From NCBI RefSeq assembly GCF_000620765.1, contig NZ_JIAK01000005.1, positions 186,001 to 250,000 on the forward strand: 64,000 nucleotides of DNA, given 5' to 3'. Below the pieces are notes generated by a model, which was given only the letters and a program-made list of their open reading frames with translations, was not told the origin of the DNA and searched no databases. Both the position numbers and the translations under genes were made by a program. Shown piece after piece: positions 35,936-46,207 of this stretch (positions are counted from its first letter, which is position 1; each line of letters starts with the position of its first letter). This DNA is from Desulfovermiculus halophilus DSM 18834. Its GTDB lineage: Bacteria; Desulfobacterota; Desulfovibrionia; Desulfovibrionales; Desulfothermaceae.

Positions 35936-37405
35936 CTAGGTCAGAGAAAAGATAGAGCTCTGGGCCAGGGTCCAGAACATGGAGGGAAAGACGCCCATGG
36001 CCAACACACCGGCCGCAGCCACGCTCAGGGCCACGGTCAGAGGGGCGGTGGTGGACGGAAGGACACTCGGGCTTTGGGCAGCAGGAGAAAAATACATGGT
36101 CACAATGACCCGCAGATAATAGTAGAAGGAAATAACGCTGTTGATTGCCCCCAAGACCACCAGCCAGACAAAGCCGGACTTAATGCCGGCGGCAAAGATG
36201 TAGAACTTGCCCATGAAACCGGCAGTGGGCGGGATCCCGGCCAGGGAGAACATGAAGATGGCCATGGCCAGGCCCATGGCCGGTGCTTTCAGGCCCAGCC
36301 CGGAAAAGTCGGTAAGGGTGGAGTATTCCTCCCCGTCCCGGCCCAGGAGGGTGATCACCCCGAATGCGCCGATGTTCATCAAGGCGTAGGCCAAAAGGTA
36401 GTAGAGGATGCCTGCCTGGGCCATCTCGGTCCCGGCCACAAAGCCAATGAGCAGGTAGCCGGCGTGGGCGATGCTGGAGTAGGCCAGCATGCGCTTGATG
36501 TCCTCCTGGACCAAGGCGATGATATTCCCGGCAAACATGGTGGCCACTGCCGCGACCCAAAGGATCATGGTCCAGTTCACGGCCATGGGTTCCAGGGTGA
36601 CCATGAGCACCCGGACCAGGGCGGCGACGGCTGCAGCCTTGACCCCGGTGGCCATGAAGGCGGTGACCACTGTGGGGGCTCCCTGATACACATCCGGGGT
36701 CCACATGTGGAAGGGAACCATGGAGATCTTGAACCCAAACCCGGTTATGGACATGAGCAGACCGAGGATCAGCCATCCGGAGGAAACGGACTCAGGGTTC
36801 TGGGCGATGAAGCGGCTCATTTCGGGCAGATCCAGAGTCCCGGTCGCCCCGTACAGGAAGGCGAAGCCCAAAAGGAGAAATGCGGAGGCAAAGGCGCCGA
36901 GGAGGAAATACTTCAGGGCCGCTTCGATGGATCGATCGTTGTTGCGGTGAAAGCCGGTCAGGACATAGACGCAGACCGACATCAGCTCTAACGCGACAAA
37001 GATGAGGATCAAGTGTCCGGAGCAGGCCATGAAGGACATGCCCACTGCGGCAAAAAGGAGGAGGGAATAGTACTCACCGGTGCCCATGTGGGGGAAAAAC
37101 CGGTGATAGTTGACAGAGACCAGGATGGTCAAAAAAACCACGAGCCAGATGGTCAGGTTGAGAAAGGCGGCAAACCCGTCGGCATAGACCATGCTTTGGT
37201 AGGTTTCGGTCTGGGGTGCGAGGTTGCCGAGCACGAATCCTGCACTGATCAAAACCCCGAGCATGCTCAGCCCGGGGAGGAAGAAGCGGGATTTCTCCTT
37301 GACCAGGACATCCGCAACCAGGACCGCGAGCCCGGTCAGGACCAGGATGATTTGGGGCAGGATGGCCTGCACCGGGATAATGGGGGCCGCAAATTCAAAA
37401 TGCAT
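35936..37405 (-). CDS. nuoN: Complex I subunit NuoN
   Basis: A 489-residue antiporter-like membrane subunit of respiratory complex I with about fourteen helices. The sequence follows the proton-translocating fold shared by NuoL/M/N, for example KYFLLGAFASAFLLLG, FKISMVPFHMWTPDVYQGAP and IKRMLAYSSIAHAGYLLIG, with the expected membrane-embedded lysines. It is the last gene of the operon and ends just before a strong hairpin. Confidence 0.95.
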   Translation of the reverse strand: MHFEFAAPIIPVQAILPQIILVLTGLAVLVADVLVKEKSRFFLPGLSMLGVLISAGFVLGNLAPQTETYQSMVYADGFAAFLNLTIWLVVFLTILVSVNYHRFFPHMGTGEYYSLLLFAAVGMSFMACSGHLILIFVALELMSVCVYVLTGFHRNNDRSIEAALKYFLLGAFASAFLLLGFAFLYGATGTLDLPEMSRFIAQNPESVSSGWLILGLLMSITGFGFKISMVPFHMWTPDVYQGAPTVVTAFMATGVKAAAVAALVRVLMVTLEPMAVNWTMILWVAAVATMFAGNIIALVQEDIKRMLAYSSIAHAGYLLIGFVAGTEMAQAGILYYLLAYALMNIGAFGVITLLGRDGEEYSTLTDFSGLGLKAPAMGLAMAIFMFSLAGIPPTAGFMGKFYIFAAGIKSGFVWLVVLGAINSVISFYYYLRVIVTMYFSPAAQSPSVLPSTTAPLTVALSVAAAGVLAMGVFPSMFWTLAQSSIFSLT

Positions 37406-37407
37406 GA

Positions 37408-39036
37408 TTACCGTCCTCCGTGCGTTGGGCTCACACCTTCCCGGATTTCGGGTTCTCCCGGAATGAGATCAGTCCACAGGGCGATCTGGTGCCCGTTGGG
37501 CAGCCGTTGTTCCTCCAGGGCCACATAGGTCTGGTATCTGCTTTTGACCGTATGGATGAAGCGTTCGGCTGAGGCATCCATCTGGCGCAGGAACAGCCCG
37601 GGGAAGATTCCCATGACGATGATCAGCACCGCTATGGGCAGCATGGTCACGGTTTCCCGCCAGTTGAGATCCGAAAGCCCGGCGTTTTGGGGCTTGTCCA
37701 CCGGCCCGAACATGACCCGCTGATACATCCAGAGCATATAGATGACGCTGAACAGGGCTCCGGAGGTAGCGATGATCGCCAGGAGGGGATAGCTCTTGAA
37801 TGCACCCAAAAGGATCAGAAACTCTCCGACAAATCCGTTGGTTCCGGGTACGGCCACAGAGGCCAGGGTGGCGATCATCAAGAAGGTGGCAAACACGGGC
37901 ATGATCTTGGCCAGGCCCCCGAACTCCTCCATAAGCCGGGTATGTCGTCGCTCATAGATCATCCCCACCAGCAAAAAGAGCGCCCCGGTGGACAAGCCGT
38001 GGTTGAGCATCTGATAGATCCCGCCCTGGACCCCCTGCATGTTCAAGGCGAACAGGCCGACCAGGACGTAGCCCATGTGGCTCACGCTGGAGTAGGCCAC
38101 CAGCTTTTTGATGTCCGGCTGGACCCAGGAAACCAGAGCGGCGTAGACGATGGCGATCACTCCCAGACCGGCAATGATGGGAATGAACTGATGAGTGGCG
38201 TAAGGAAACAAGGGCATGGCAAAGCGGATGAACCCGTAGGTCCCCATTTTGAGCAGGATTGAGGCCAGGATCACGCTGCCGGCGGTGGGGGCCTCCACGT
38301 GGGCATCCGGAAGCCAGGTATGCAGGGGGAACATGGGGACCTTGATGGCAAAGGCCAGGAAGAAGGCCGCACAGAGCCAGAACTGCATCTCCACCGGGAT
38401 ATGCAGATCAAGAAGGCTGAAGAGATAGAAGGACGCCTCCCCTGTGGCCTGCTGATGGTGGAAGTAGAGGACAACGATGGCCACCAGCATGAAGATGCTG
38501 CCCACAGCTGTGTACAGGAAGAACTTGACCGCGGAGTATATCCGCCGCTCGCCTCCCCAGATCCCGATGAGCAGGAACATGGGGATGAGCATCAGCTCCC
38601 AGAATACATAGAACAGGACCAGATCCATTGCCAGGAAGGTCCCGATCATGGCGGTCTCGATGAGCAGGAAGCTGATGATGTATTCCCGTATCTTTTTCTG
38701 GATATAGGTAAACGAGCACAAGATGCACAGAGGGACGAAGAAGGTGGTCAGCATGACCAGCCAGAGGCTGATCCCGTCCAGGCCCAGGGAGTAGCTGATG
38801 CCCAGGCTTTCGATCCAGGCCCGGTGTTCGGTGAACTGCATTCCGGCCACAGCAGGATCAAAGGCTATGAGCACCGGGATGGAGATCGCGAACTCCAAAA
38901 GGGATACGGCCAGGCCCACGGACCAGAACCTCTTGGCTGCTCCGGGACCGGATCCGGGCATGACGGCGACGACCAGTACTCCCGCCAGGGGGAGAAAGGT
39001 CAGGATGCTGAGAATGGGCACGCCAGTGAGACTCAT
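37408..39036 (-). CDS. nuoM: Complex I subunit NuoM
   Basis: A 542-residue antiporter-like proton-pumping subunit. Diagnostic stretches are FFLYTAVGSIFMLVAIVVLY, KVPMFPLHTWLPDAHVEAP and IKKLVAYSSVSHMGYVLVG. The C-terminus has a long hydrophilic tail of about 50 residues (YVALEEQRLPNGHQ onward) beyond the last helix. The gene ends 2 bases before nuoN starts. Confidence 0.95.
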   Translation of the reverse strand: MSLTGVPILSILTFLPLAGVLVVAVMPGSGPGAAKRFWSVGLAVSLLEFAISIPVLIAFDPAVAGMQFTEHRAWIESLGISYSLGLDGISLWLVMLTTFFVPLCILCSFTYIQKKIREYIISFLLIETAMIGTFLAMDLVLFYVFWELMLIPMFLLIGIWGGERRIYSAVKFFLYTAVGSIFMLVAIVVLYFHHQQATGEASFYLFSLLDLHIPVEMQFWLCAAFFLAFAIKVPMFPLHTWLPDAHVEAPTAGSVILASILLKMGTYGFIRFAMPLFPYATHQFIPIIAGLGVIAIVYAALVSWVQPDIKKLVAYSSVSHMGYVLVGLFALNMQGVQGGIYQMLNHGLSTGALFLLVGMIYERRHTRLMEEFGGLAKIMPVFATFLMIATLASVAVPGTNGFVGEFLILLGAFKSYPLLAIIATSGALFSVIYMLWMYQRVMFGPVDKPQNAGLSDLNWRETVTMLPIAVLIIVMGIFPGLFLRQMDASAERFIHTVKSRYQTYVALEEQRLPNGHQIALWTDLIPGEPEIREGVSPTHGGR

Positions 39037-39054
39037 CGACGACTCCTTGTGATC

Positions 39055-40986
<1,932 letters not shown>

Positions 40987-41001
40987 GCCACTCTCCTCGA
41001 C

Positions 41002-41304
41002 TTACCATTTGAGCAGGTTGAACCGCTCCACATCGATGGAACCGGTCTTTTGGTACATGCGGAAGAAGATGGCCAGGCCGACTGCGGCTTCCACAGCGGC
41101 CACGGCCATGACGCACAAGACCATGAAGGCCCCCTCGACATTCTGGGTGCTGCGGGCAAAGGTCAGGAAGACCAGGTTTACCCCGCCCAGCATGATCTCG
41201 ATGCTCAGAAACACGACTATGGCCGTTCTGCGCACCAGAGCGCCGGCTGTTCCGATCAGAAAAAGGGCCAGTCCCAGGCCGAGGAACACGCTTTGATATT
41301 CCAT
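41002..41304 (-). CDS. nuoK: Complex I subunit NuoK
   Basis: A 100-residue, three-helix membrane subunit. It has the conserved pattern VFLSIEIMLGGVNLVFL and VEGAFMVLCVMAVAAVEAAVGLA with the two membrane glutamates that take part in proton transfer. Its position between nuoJ and nuoL is standard. Confidence 0.95.
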   Translation of the reverse strand: MEYQSVFLGLGLALFLIGTAGALVRRTAIVVFLSIEIMLGGVNLVFLTFARSTQNVEGAFMVLCVMAVAAVEAAVGLAIFFRMYQKTGSIDVERFNLLKW

Positions 41305-41316
41305 ACAGCTGTCTCC

Positions 41317-41838
41317 TTAACGGTCTTTCTTGGCCAGGGCCAGGGCCCCGACAACGCCGGCGGTGAGCAGCACGGCCACCAGTTCAAAGGCAATGATGTA
41401 CTCGGAGAAAATATGGGTGGCCAGGATGCCGGCTTCTCCAATCTCTTCCATGGCCTGCACGGTAAAGGGGCCGCTGAGAGGGGAGTGGGCCGGCAGGAGC
41501 TCGGCCAGGCCCAAGAGGCCGACCATGAAGACGACCAGGATGACCAGCCCCAGGGTCTTCAGGTTCCAGAGCAGATAGGCCCCGGAGCTGAAGCGCAGGT
41601 TGAGCATCATGATGGCGTAGAGGATGAACATCATGATCGCTCCGGCATAGACAATGATCTGCAGGACAGCCAGGAACTGCAGGTGGAGGAGGAGGAACAT
41701 GCCGGCCAGGGCCACGCAGGATACGATCATCCACAGGGCACAGTGCACGATGTTCCTGGTGCAGACCACCAGAAGAGAGGACAGAACGGACAGGACGACG
41801 AAAAATGTGAGGATGCCGAGTTCAGCCATGGATCTCAT
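41317..41838 (-). CDS. nuoJ: Complex I subunit NuoJ
   Basis: A 173-residue, five-helix membrane subunit with the characteristic VYAGAIMMFILYAIMMLNL segment in the third helix. It starts 50 bases after nuoI and ends 12 bases before nuoK. Confidence 0.94.
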   Translation of the reverse strand: MRSMAELGILTFFVVLSVLSSLLVVCTRNIVHCALWMIVSCVALAGMFLLLHLQFLAVLQIIVYAGAIMMFILYAIMMLNLRFSSGAYLLWNLKTLGLVILVVFMVGLLGLAELLPAHSPLSGPFTVQAMEEIGEAGILATHIFSEYIIAFELVAVLLTAGVVGALALAKKDR

Positions 41839-41888
41839 CTCCTTCGCATAGGCAACACAGGCTTCATGGACATGCCGGCGCAGATCCC

Positions 41889-42392
41889 TCAGCCGAGGAT
41901 CTTCTGGGCCAGGCTCCTTTGATATCGGAACCTGAAGCGTTCCGGGTCGTCCAGTTTGTCCAGGGAGAACAGGAAGTCTTCCCGGGTGTGATCAACATAG
42001 TCGTATACCGTGCTCAAGGTTATGGCCCCTCTGGGGCAGACTTCCTGGCAGAACCCGCAGAATATGCACCGCAGCTCGTCAACGACGAACTCCTCGGGGT
42101 AGCGTTCTCCGTTTTCCGGTTCATACGGGGTGAGATCTATGGCCCGGGCCGGGCAGACCGCGGCGCACAGCCCGCAAGCAACACAGAGGAGCTGCCCATT
42201 CTCGTCCCGATTCAGGCGGTGCAGTCCCCGCCACCGCGGGCTCACCGGGCGCTTCTGCTCGGGATACTCAATCGTCTTGTGCTTGGACAGCAGGTTCCCG
42301 AAGGTATACTGCAGGCCTTTGAGCAGCGGAGTGACGTATTTGAACTTCCCGCTCCATTTTTCCCTGACCCGAATGATGTCTGTGTCGTGCAT
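41889..42392 (-). CDS. nuoI: Complex I iron-sulfur subunit NuoI
   Basis: A 167-residue peripheral subunit carrying two [4Fe-4S] clusters (N6a/N6b). The ligands are in CVACGLCAAVCP and CIFCGFCQEVCP. It passes electrons from the NuoG-position subunit to NuoB. It lies 69 bases after nuoH. Confidence 0.96.
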   Translation of the reverse strand: MHDTDIIRVREKWSGKFKYVTPLLKGLQYTFGNLLSKHKTIEYPEQKRPVSPRWRGLHRLNRDENGQLLCVACGLCAAVCPARAIDLTPYEPENGERYPEEFVVDELRCIFCGFCQEVCPRGAITLSTVYDYVDHTREDFLFSLDKLDDPERFRFRYQRSLAQKILG

Positions 42393-42461
42393 GGTCAGCT
42401 CCGGTTGAGCACCTGGTTAGACTCTCTGGAGATATGTTTCTATTGCCCAAGGTTGTGTTTT

Positions 42462-43439
42462 CTACACGGCCAAGACCAGAGCGGTGGCCAAGATGTTGAC
42501 GATGGCCAAGGGCATGAGGAACTTCCATTCCAGCTTCATGACCTGATCGTAGCGCAGCCTGGGAAAGGTCGCCCGTTGCCAGATGCAGAAGAAGACCACC
42601 AGCAGGGTCTTGATGAAGAACCAGACCACTCCGGGCAGGACCGGGCCGTGCCAGCCGCCCAGAAACAGGGTGGTCACCAGGCAGCCGAAGATGAAGAGAT
42701 GGGTGTATTCTCCAAAGAAGAAGAGGGCGAACTTCATGCTGCTGTATTCCACGTTGTACCCGCAGCAGAGCTCCGCTTCCGCCTCCGGCATGTCAAACGG
42801 GGTCCTGTTCAGCTCGGCCAGGCCGCTGATGATGAAGATGACAAAGGCCACCGGGGCGTACACGATGTTCCACATCCCGGCTTGAGCCTGGACGATGCCG
42901 ACCAGACTCAGAGATCCGGAGAGCATGACCACGCAGATAACGGCGAAGGCCATGGACAGCTCGTAGCTGATGATGATGGCTGCGGCCCGCAGACCGCCGG
43001 TATAACCGTACTTGTTCCCGGACGACCAGCCCCCGAGCATCCCTCCGTAGGCGCCCAGGGTGCCCAGGGCCAGAATGATCAGGATCCCGACGTCCGGATT
43101 GGCCAGATAGAGGGTGATTTCCCGGCCCAAGATGGTGACCGTGTCTCCGAAGGGAATCAGGGCCAGCATAATCATCGGCGAGGCTATGCTGATGATGGGT
43201 GCGATGTGGTAAATGGGTCGTTCGGCGTTTGTGGGGGTGAGCTCTTCCTTTAAAAAGAGCTTGATCCCGTCGGCAAAGGGCTGCAGCAGCCCCCAGTAGC
43301 CGACCCGGTTCGGCCCGTGCCTGAACTGTATAAAGCCCAGGATCTTGCGTTCAGCCAGGGTCAGATAGGTAACCACCAGCATGCACACGCTGATGACGAC
43401 CACGGTCTTGATCATGGTGATGATCATAAGTTCCAGCAT
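42462..43439 (-). CDS. nuoH: Complex I subunit NuoH
   Basis: A 325-residue, eight-helix membrane subunit that anchors the peripheral arm and forms part of the quinone cavity. Typical stretches are ERKILGFIQFRHGPNRVG, RTPFDMPEAEAEL and FRYDQVMKLEWKFLMPLA-like sequence near the C-terminus. It follows the selenoprotein gene after 12 bases, so the two are probably co-translated. Confidence 0.95.
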   Translation of the reverse strand: MLELMIITMIKTVVVISVCMLVVTYLTLAERKILGFIQFRHGPNRVGYWGLLQPFADGIKLFLKEELTPTNAERPIYHIAPIISIASPMIMLALIPFGDTVTILGREITLYLANPDVGILIILALGTLGAYGGMLGGWSSGNKYGYTGGLRAAAIIISYELSMAFAVICVVMLSGSLSLVGIVQAQAGMWNIVYAPVAFVIFIISGLAELNRTPFDMPEAEAELCCGYNVEYSSMKFALFFFGEYTHLFIFGCLVTTLFLGGWHGPVLPGVVWFFIKTLLVVFFCIWQRATFPRLRYDQVMKLEWKFLMPLAIVNILATALVLAV

Positions 43440-43451
43440 GGACCATCCTCC

Positions 43452-46121
43452 TTAGGCAACTTTCTGGATGGAGACAGCGCAGACCTTGAGCTCCGGGATC
43501 TTGGCCACCGGGTCCAGCGCGGAGTTGGTCAGGGCGTTGATCGGAGACTCCCGGAAATGAAAGGGGACAAAGACAACACCCGGGCCGGGGCGGTCGCAAA
43601 TCCAGGATTTGATATTGATTTGTCCCCGCCTGGAGGCAATGGTCACCATGTCCCCATCTGCAAGCCCCAGCTTCTCTGCGTCCAGGGGGTGGATCTCAGC
43701 CATGACCTCCGGATAGAGGCGGGACAGGCCCTGTCCCTGCCGGGTCATGGTCCCGGTATGGTAATGCTGGAGGACTCTTCCGGTGCTGAGGACAAATGGG
43801 TACTGGGTATCCGGCTGTTCAGCCGGAGGAAGATGCTCGATGGGAGTGAAGGCTCCTCTGCCCCGGGAGAAGCTGCCGACGTGCAGGGTGGGGGTCCCGG
43901 GATGATCGGCATCGGGGCAGGGCCAGGTCAGTGGTCCCTGTTCCAGACGCTTGGCCGTTATTCCGGCATAGCTGGGGGTCAGATCGTTGATCTCAGCCAG
44001 GACCTGTGGATAGGCGTACTGCATGGGGAAGTTCATCCTGGCCGCGAGGCGGGCAATGATCCAGCTGTCCTCCCGGGCGTCCCCGGGCGGACTGACAGCC
44101 TTGCGCACCCGCTGCACCTTGCGCTCCGAGTTGGTGAAGGTCCCTTCCTTTTCCGCGAAACAGGCCGCTGGAAGGACAACATCCGCCTTCTGGCCGGTTT
44201 CGGTCAAAAAGATGTCCTGGACCACCAGAAAGTCGAGCTTGTCCAGGGACTGGGCCACATGGGCCTGGTCCGGATCTGAGAGCATGGGGTTTTCGCCCAT
44301 GATGTACATGCCTTTCAGGGACCCGTTGTGGGCGGCGGGAAACATCTCGGTTGCCGTCAGGCCGGGTGTGTCCGGAAGGGGGCCCACCTTCCAGGCCCGC
44401 TCGAACTTGCCGCGGACCTCTGCATCGGTTACCTGCTGATATGCGGTCAGGACGTTGGGCAGTCCGCCCAAGTCGCAGGCCCCTTGCACATTGTTCTGTC
44501 CGCGCAGGGGATTGACCCCCCCGCCCTGGACCCCCAGGTTCCCGCGGAGCATGGCCAGGTTGGCCAGGGACTTCACGTTGTCCGTGCCGCAGATGTGCTG
44601 GGTTATGCCCATGGCATACAGGATCGCGCCCGGATGGTTGCTCCCATAGAGCCTGGCCGCCTCCTCCAGTTCCTGCACCGTGAGCCCGGTGATGGAGGAC
44701 ACGTACTCCGGGGTGTACTTGTCCACGACCTCGCGCATTTCCTTGAAGCCGGTGGTCCGCTGTTTTATATAGCCCACATCGTGCAGCTTGTCCCGGATGA
44801 TGATGTGCATCAGTCCGTTGATCCAGGCGATATCCGTGCCGGGCCTGGGCTGGAGCCAGAGGTGGGCGTGCTCGGTGAGCGGGATCTGGCGCGGATCGAT
44901 GACCAGGAGCTTGGCCCCGTGCTTGCGCACGGCCTCGATGACGTACTGGGAGAAGATGGGATGGTTCTCTGTGGTGTTGGTCCCAGTGGCCAGGATCACC
45001 TTGCTGTGCAGGAGGTCGGTTATGGGATTGGTCATGGCCCCACTCCCGAATGCGGCGGCCAGCCCGGCCACCGTTGAGGAGTGTCAGAGCCTGGCGCAGT
45101 GGTCGACATTGTTCGTTCCCACCACTGCGCGCATAAATTTCTGGAACAGGTAGTTTTCCTCATTGGTGCATCTGGCCGAGGCCAGGCCGCCGATGCTGTC
45201 TGCACCGAACTCGGATCTGATCTTGCCCAGCCGCTCGGCCACCAAAGACAGGGCCTGGTCCCAGGAGGCTTCCCGCAGCTTGCCGTTTTTGCGGATCAAG
45301 GGCGTGGTCAGCCGCTCCGGGCTGCCGATGAACTCGTATCCGAATCGGCCCTTGACGCACAGACTGCCCCGGTTGACCCCGATGTTCTGCTCAGTTTCGA
45401 TGCCGATGACCCGGTTGTTCTGAACCTTGAGCTCCAGCTGGCAGCCGCAGCCGCAGTAGGTGCATGTGGTCTGGGTCCTGTCCTCCAGCCAGTACCGTCC
45501 CTTGTACCGGCTCAGGTTTTCGGTCAGCGCCCCGGTGGGGCAGACCGCGAGGCATTCCCCGCAGGATACGCAGCGCTCCGGATGGGGGACCACCCGGGCC
45601 TGATTTCCCTGGCCCTGGATGGATATGGCCCCGATGCCCAGGACCTCGTTGCAGGCGGTCACGCAGCGAAGACAGAGGATGCAGCGTTCCGGCCAGTACC
45701 GGATGTTCGGGGTCGCGTACTCCGGAACACCCTGATCCGGCCGCTTGGGCATGGGCACGTGCTGCACTCCGTACTCATAGACCAGATCCTGGAGGCGGCA
45801 CTCCCCGCCCTGATCGCAGATCGGGCAGTCATGATATCCGGTATGCATCAGCATGGAGAGGATCTCCCGTCTGGCCTCCATCACCGCTTGGGAGTGGGTC
45901 TGGATGCGCATCCCGGCATTGGCCGGCGTGGAGCAGGCCGGGAGGAGCTCGCTGCAGCCGTCCACTTCCACAACGCAGATCCGGCAGGAGCCGATGGGTT
46001 CGGCACGCTGCATGTGACACAGGGTGGGAATGGCCACCCCGTGTTCGCCGGCGACCTCAAGAATCGTCTGTCCCGGTGTAAACGAGACGTCCTGACCATT
46101 CAGGGTGAGTGTCTGATCCAT
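43452..46121 (-). CDS. fdhA: Selenocysteine formate dehydrogenase-like subunit (NuoG position)
   Basis: One 889-residue protein read through an in-frame TGA (45084-45086) as Sec346. Cofactor domains in order: [2Fe-2S] (C35, C46, C49, C63), His-ligated [4Fe-4S] (H97, C99, C102, C108), two ferredoxin clusters (C147-C157 and C184-C194), a molybdopterin-domain [4Fe-4S] (C220, C223, C227, C255) and a molybdo/tungsto-bis-PGD domain. The context VDHCARL-Sec-HSSTVAGL, plus K257 in LCVKGRFG and R540 in NPLRGQNNVQG, matches formate dehydrogenase catalytic residues. It occupies the NuoG place in the operon. An ordinary gene caller would split it at the TGA. A sequencing error or pseudogene is unlikely given the SECIS-like hairpin. 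Confidence 0.9.
45054..45072 (-). promoter_or_regulatory. SECIS-like hairpin
   Basis: Starting 11 nt after the TGA, the mRNA can fold GGUGGCC / GGCCGCC (7 bp, one G-U pair) with the loop GGGCU. E. coli fdhF has the same 11-nt spacing and a GGUCU loop. This is what SelB needs to direct selenocysteine insertion. Confidence 0.8.
45084..45086 (-). other. Recoded TGA (selenocysteine codon)
   Basis: In-frame TGA between CARL and HSSTVAGL. E. coli FdhF has Sec140 followed by histidine at the same place (CCARV-Sec-H). Reading frame and homology continue without a gap on both sides. Confidence 0.9.
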
Positions 46122-46207
46122 AGCTTGCCTCGATTGTGCACTGTGCTCTGATAACGAAAGCTTCCGGGTGCCCAGGCGCCCGCTCATCTGCGGGCCGGAA
46201 GGGGGAA

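Noticed and set aside
45084-45086. Reading the NuoG/FdhA-like gene as a pseudogene broken by a stop codon
   Set aside because: The stop is TGA, lies at the known Sec position, homology continues in the same frame without loss, and a SECIS-like hairpin follows at the right spacing.
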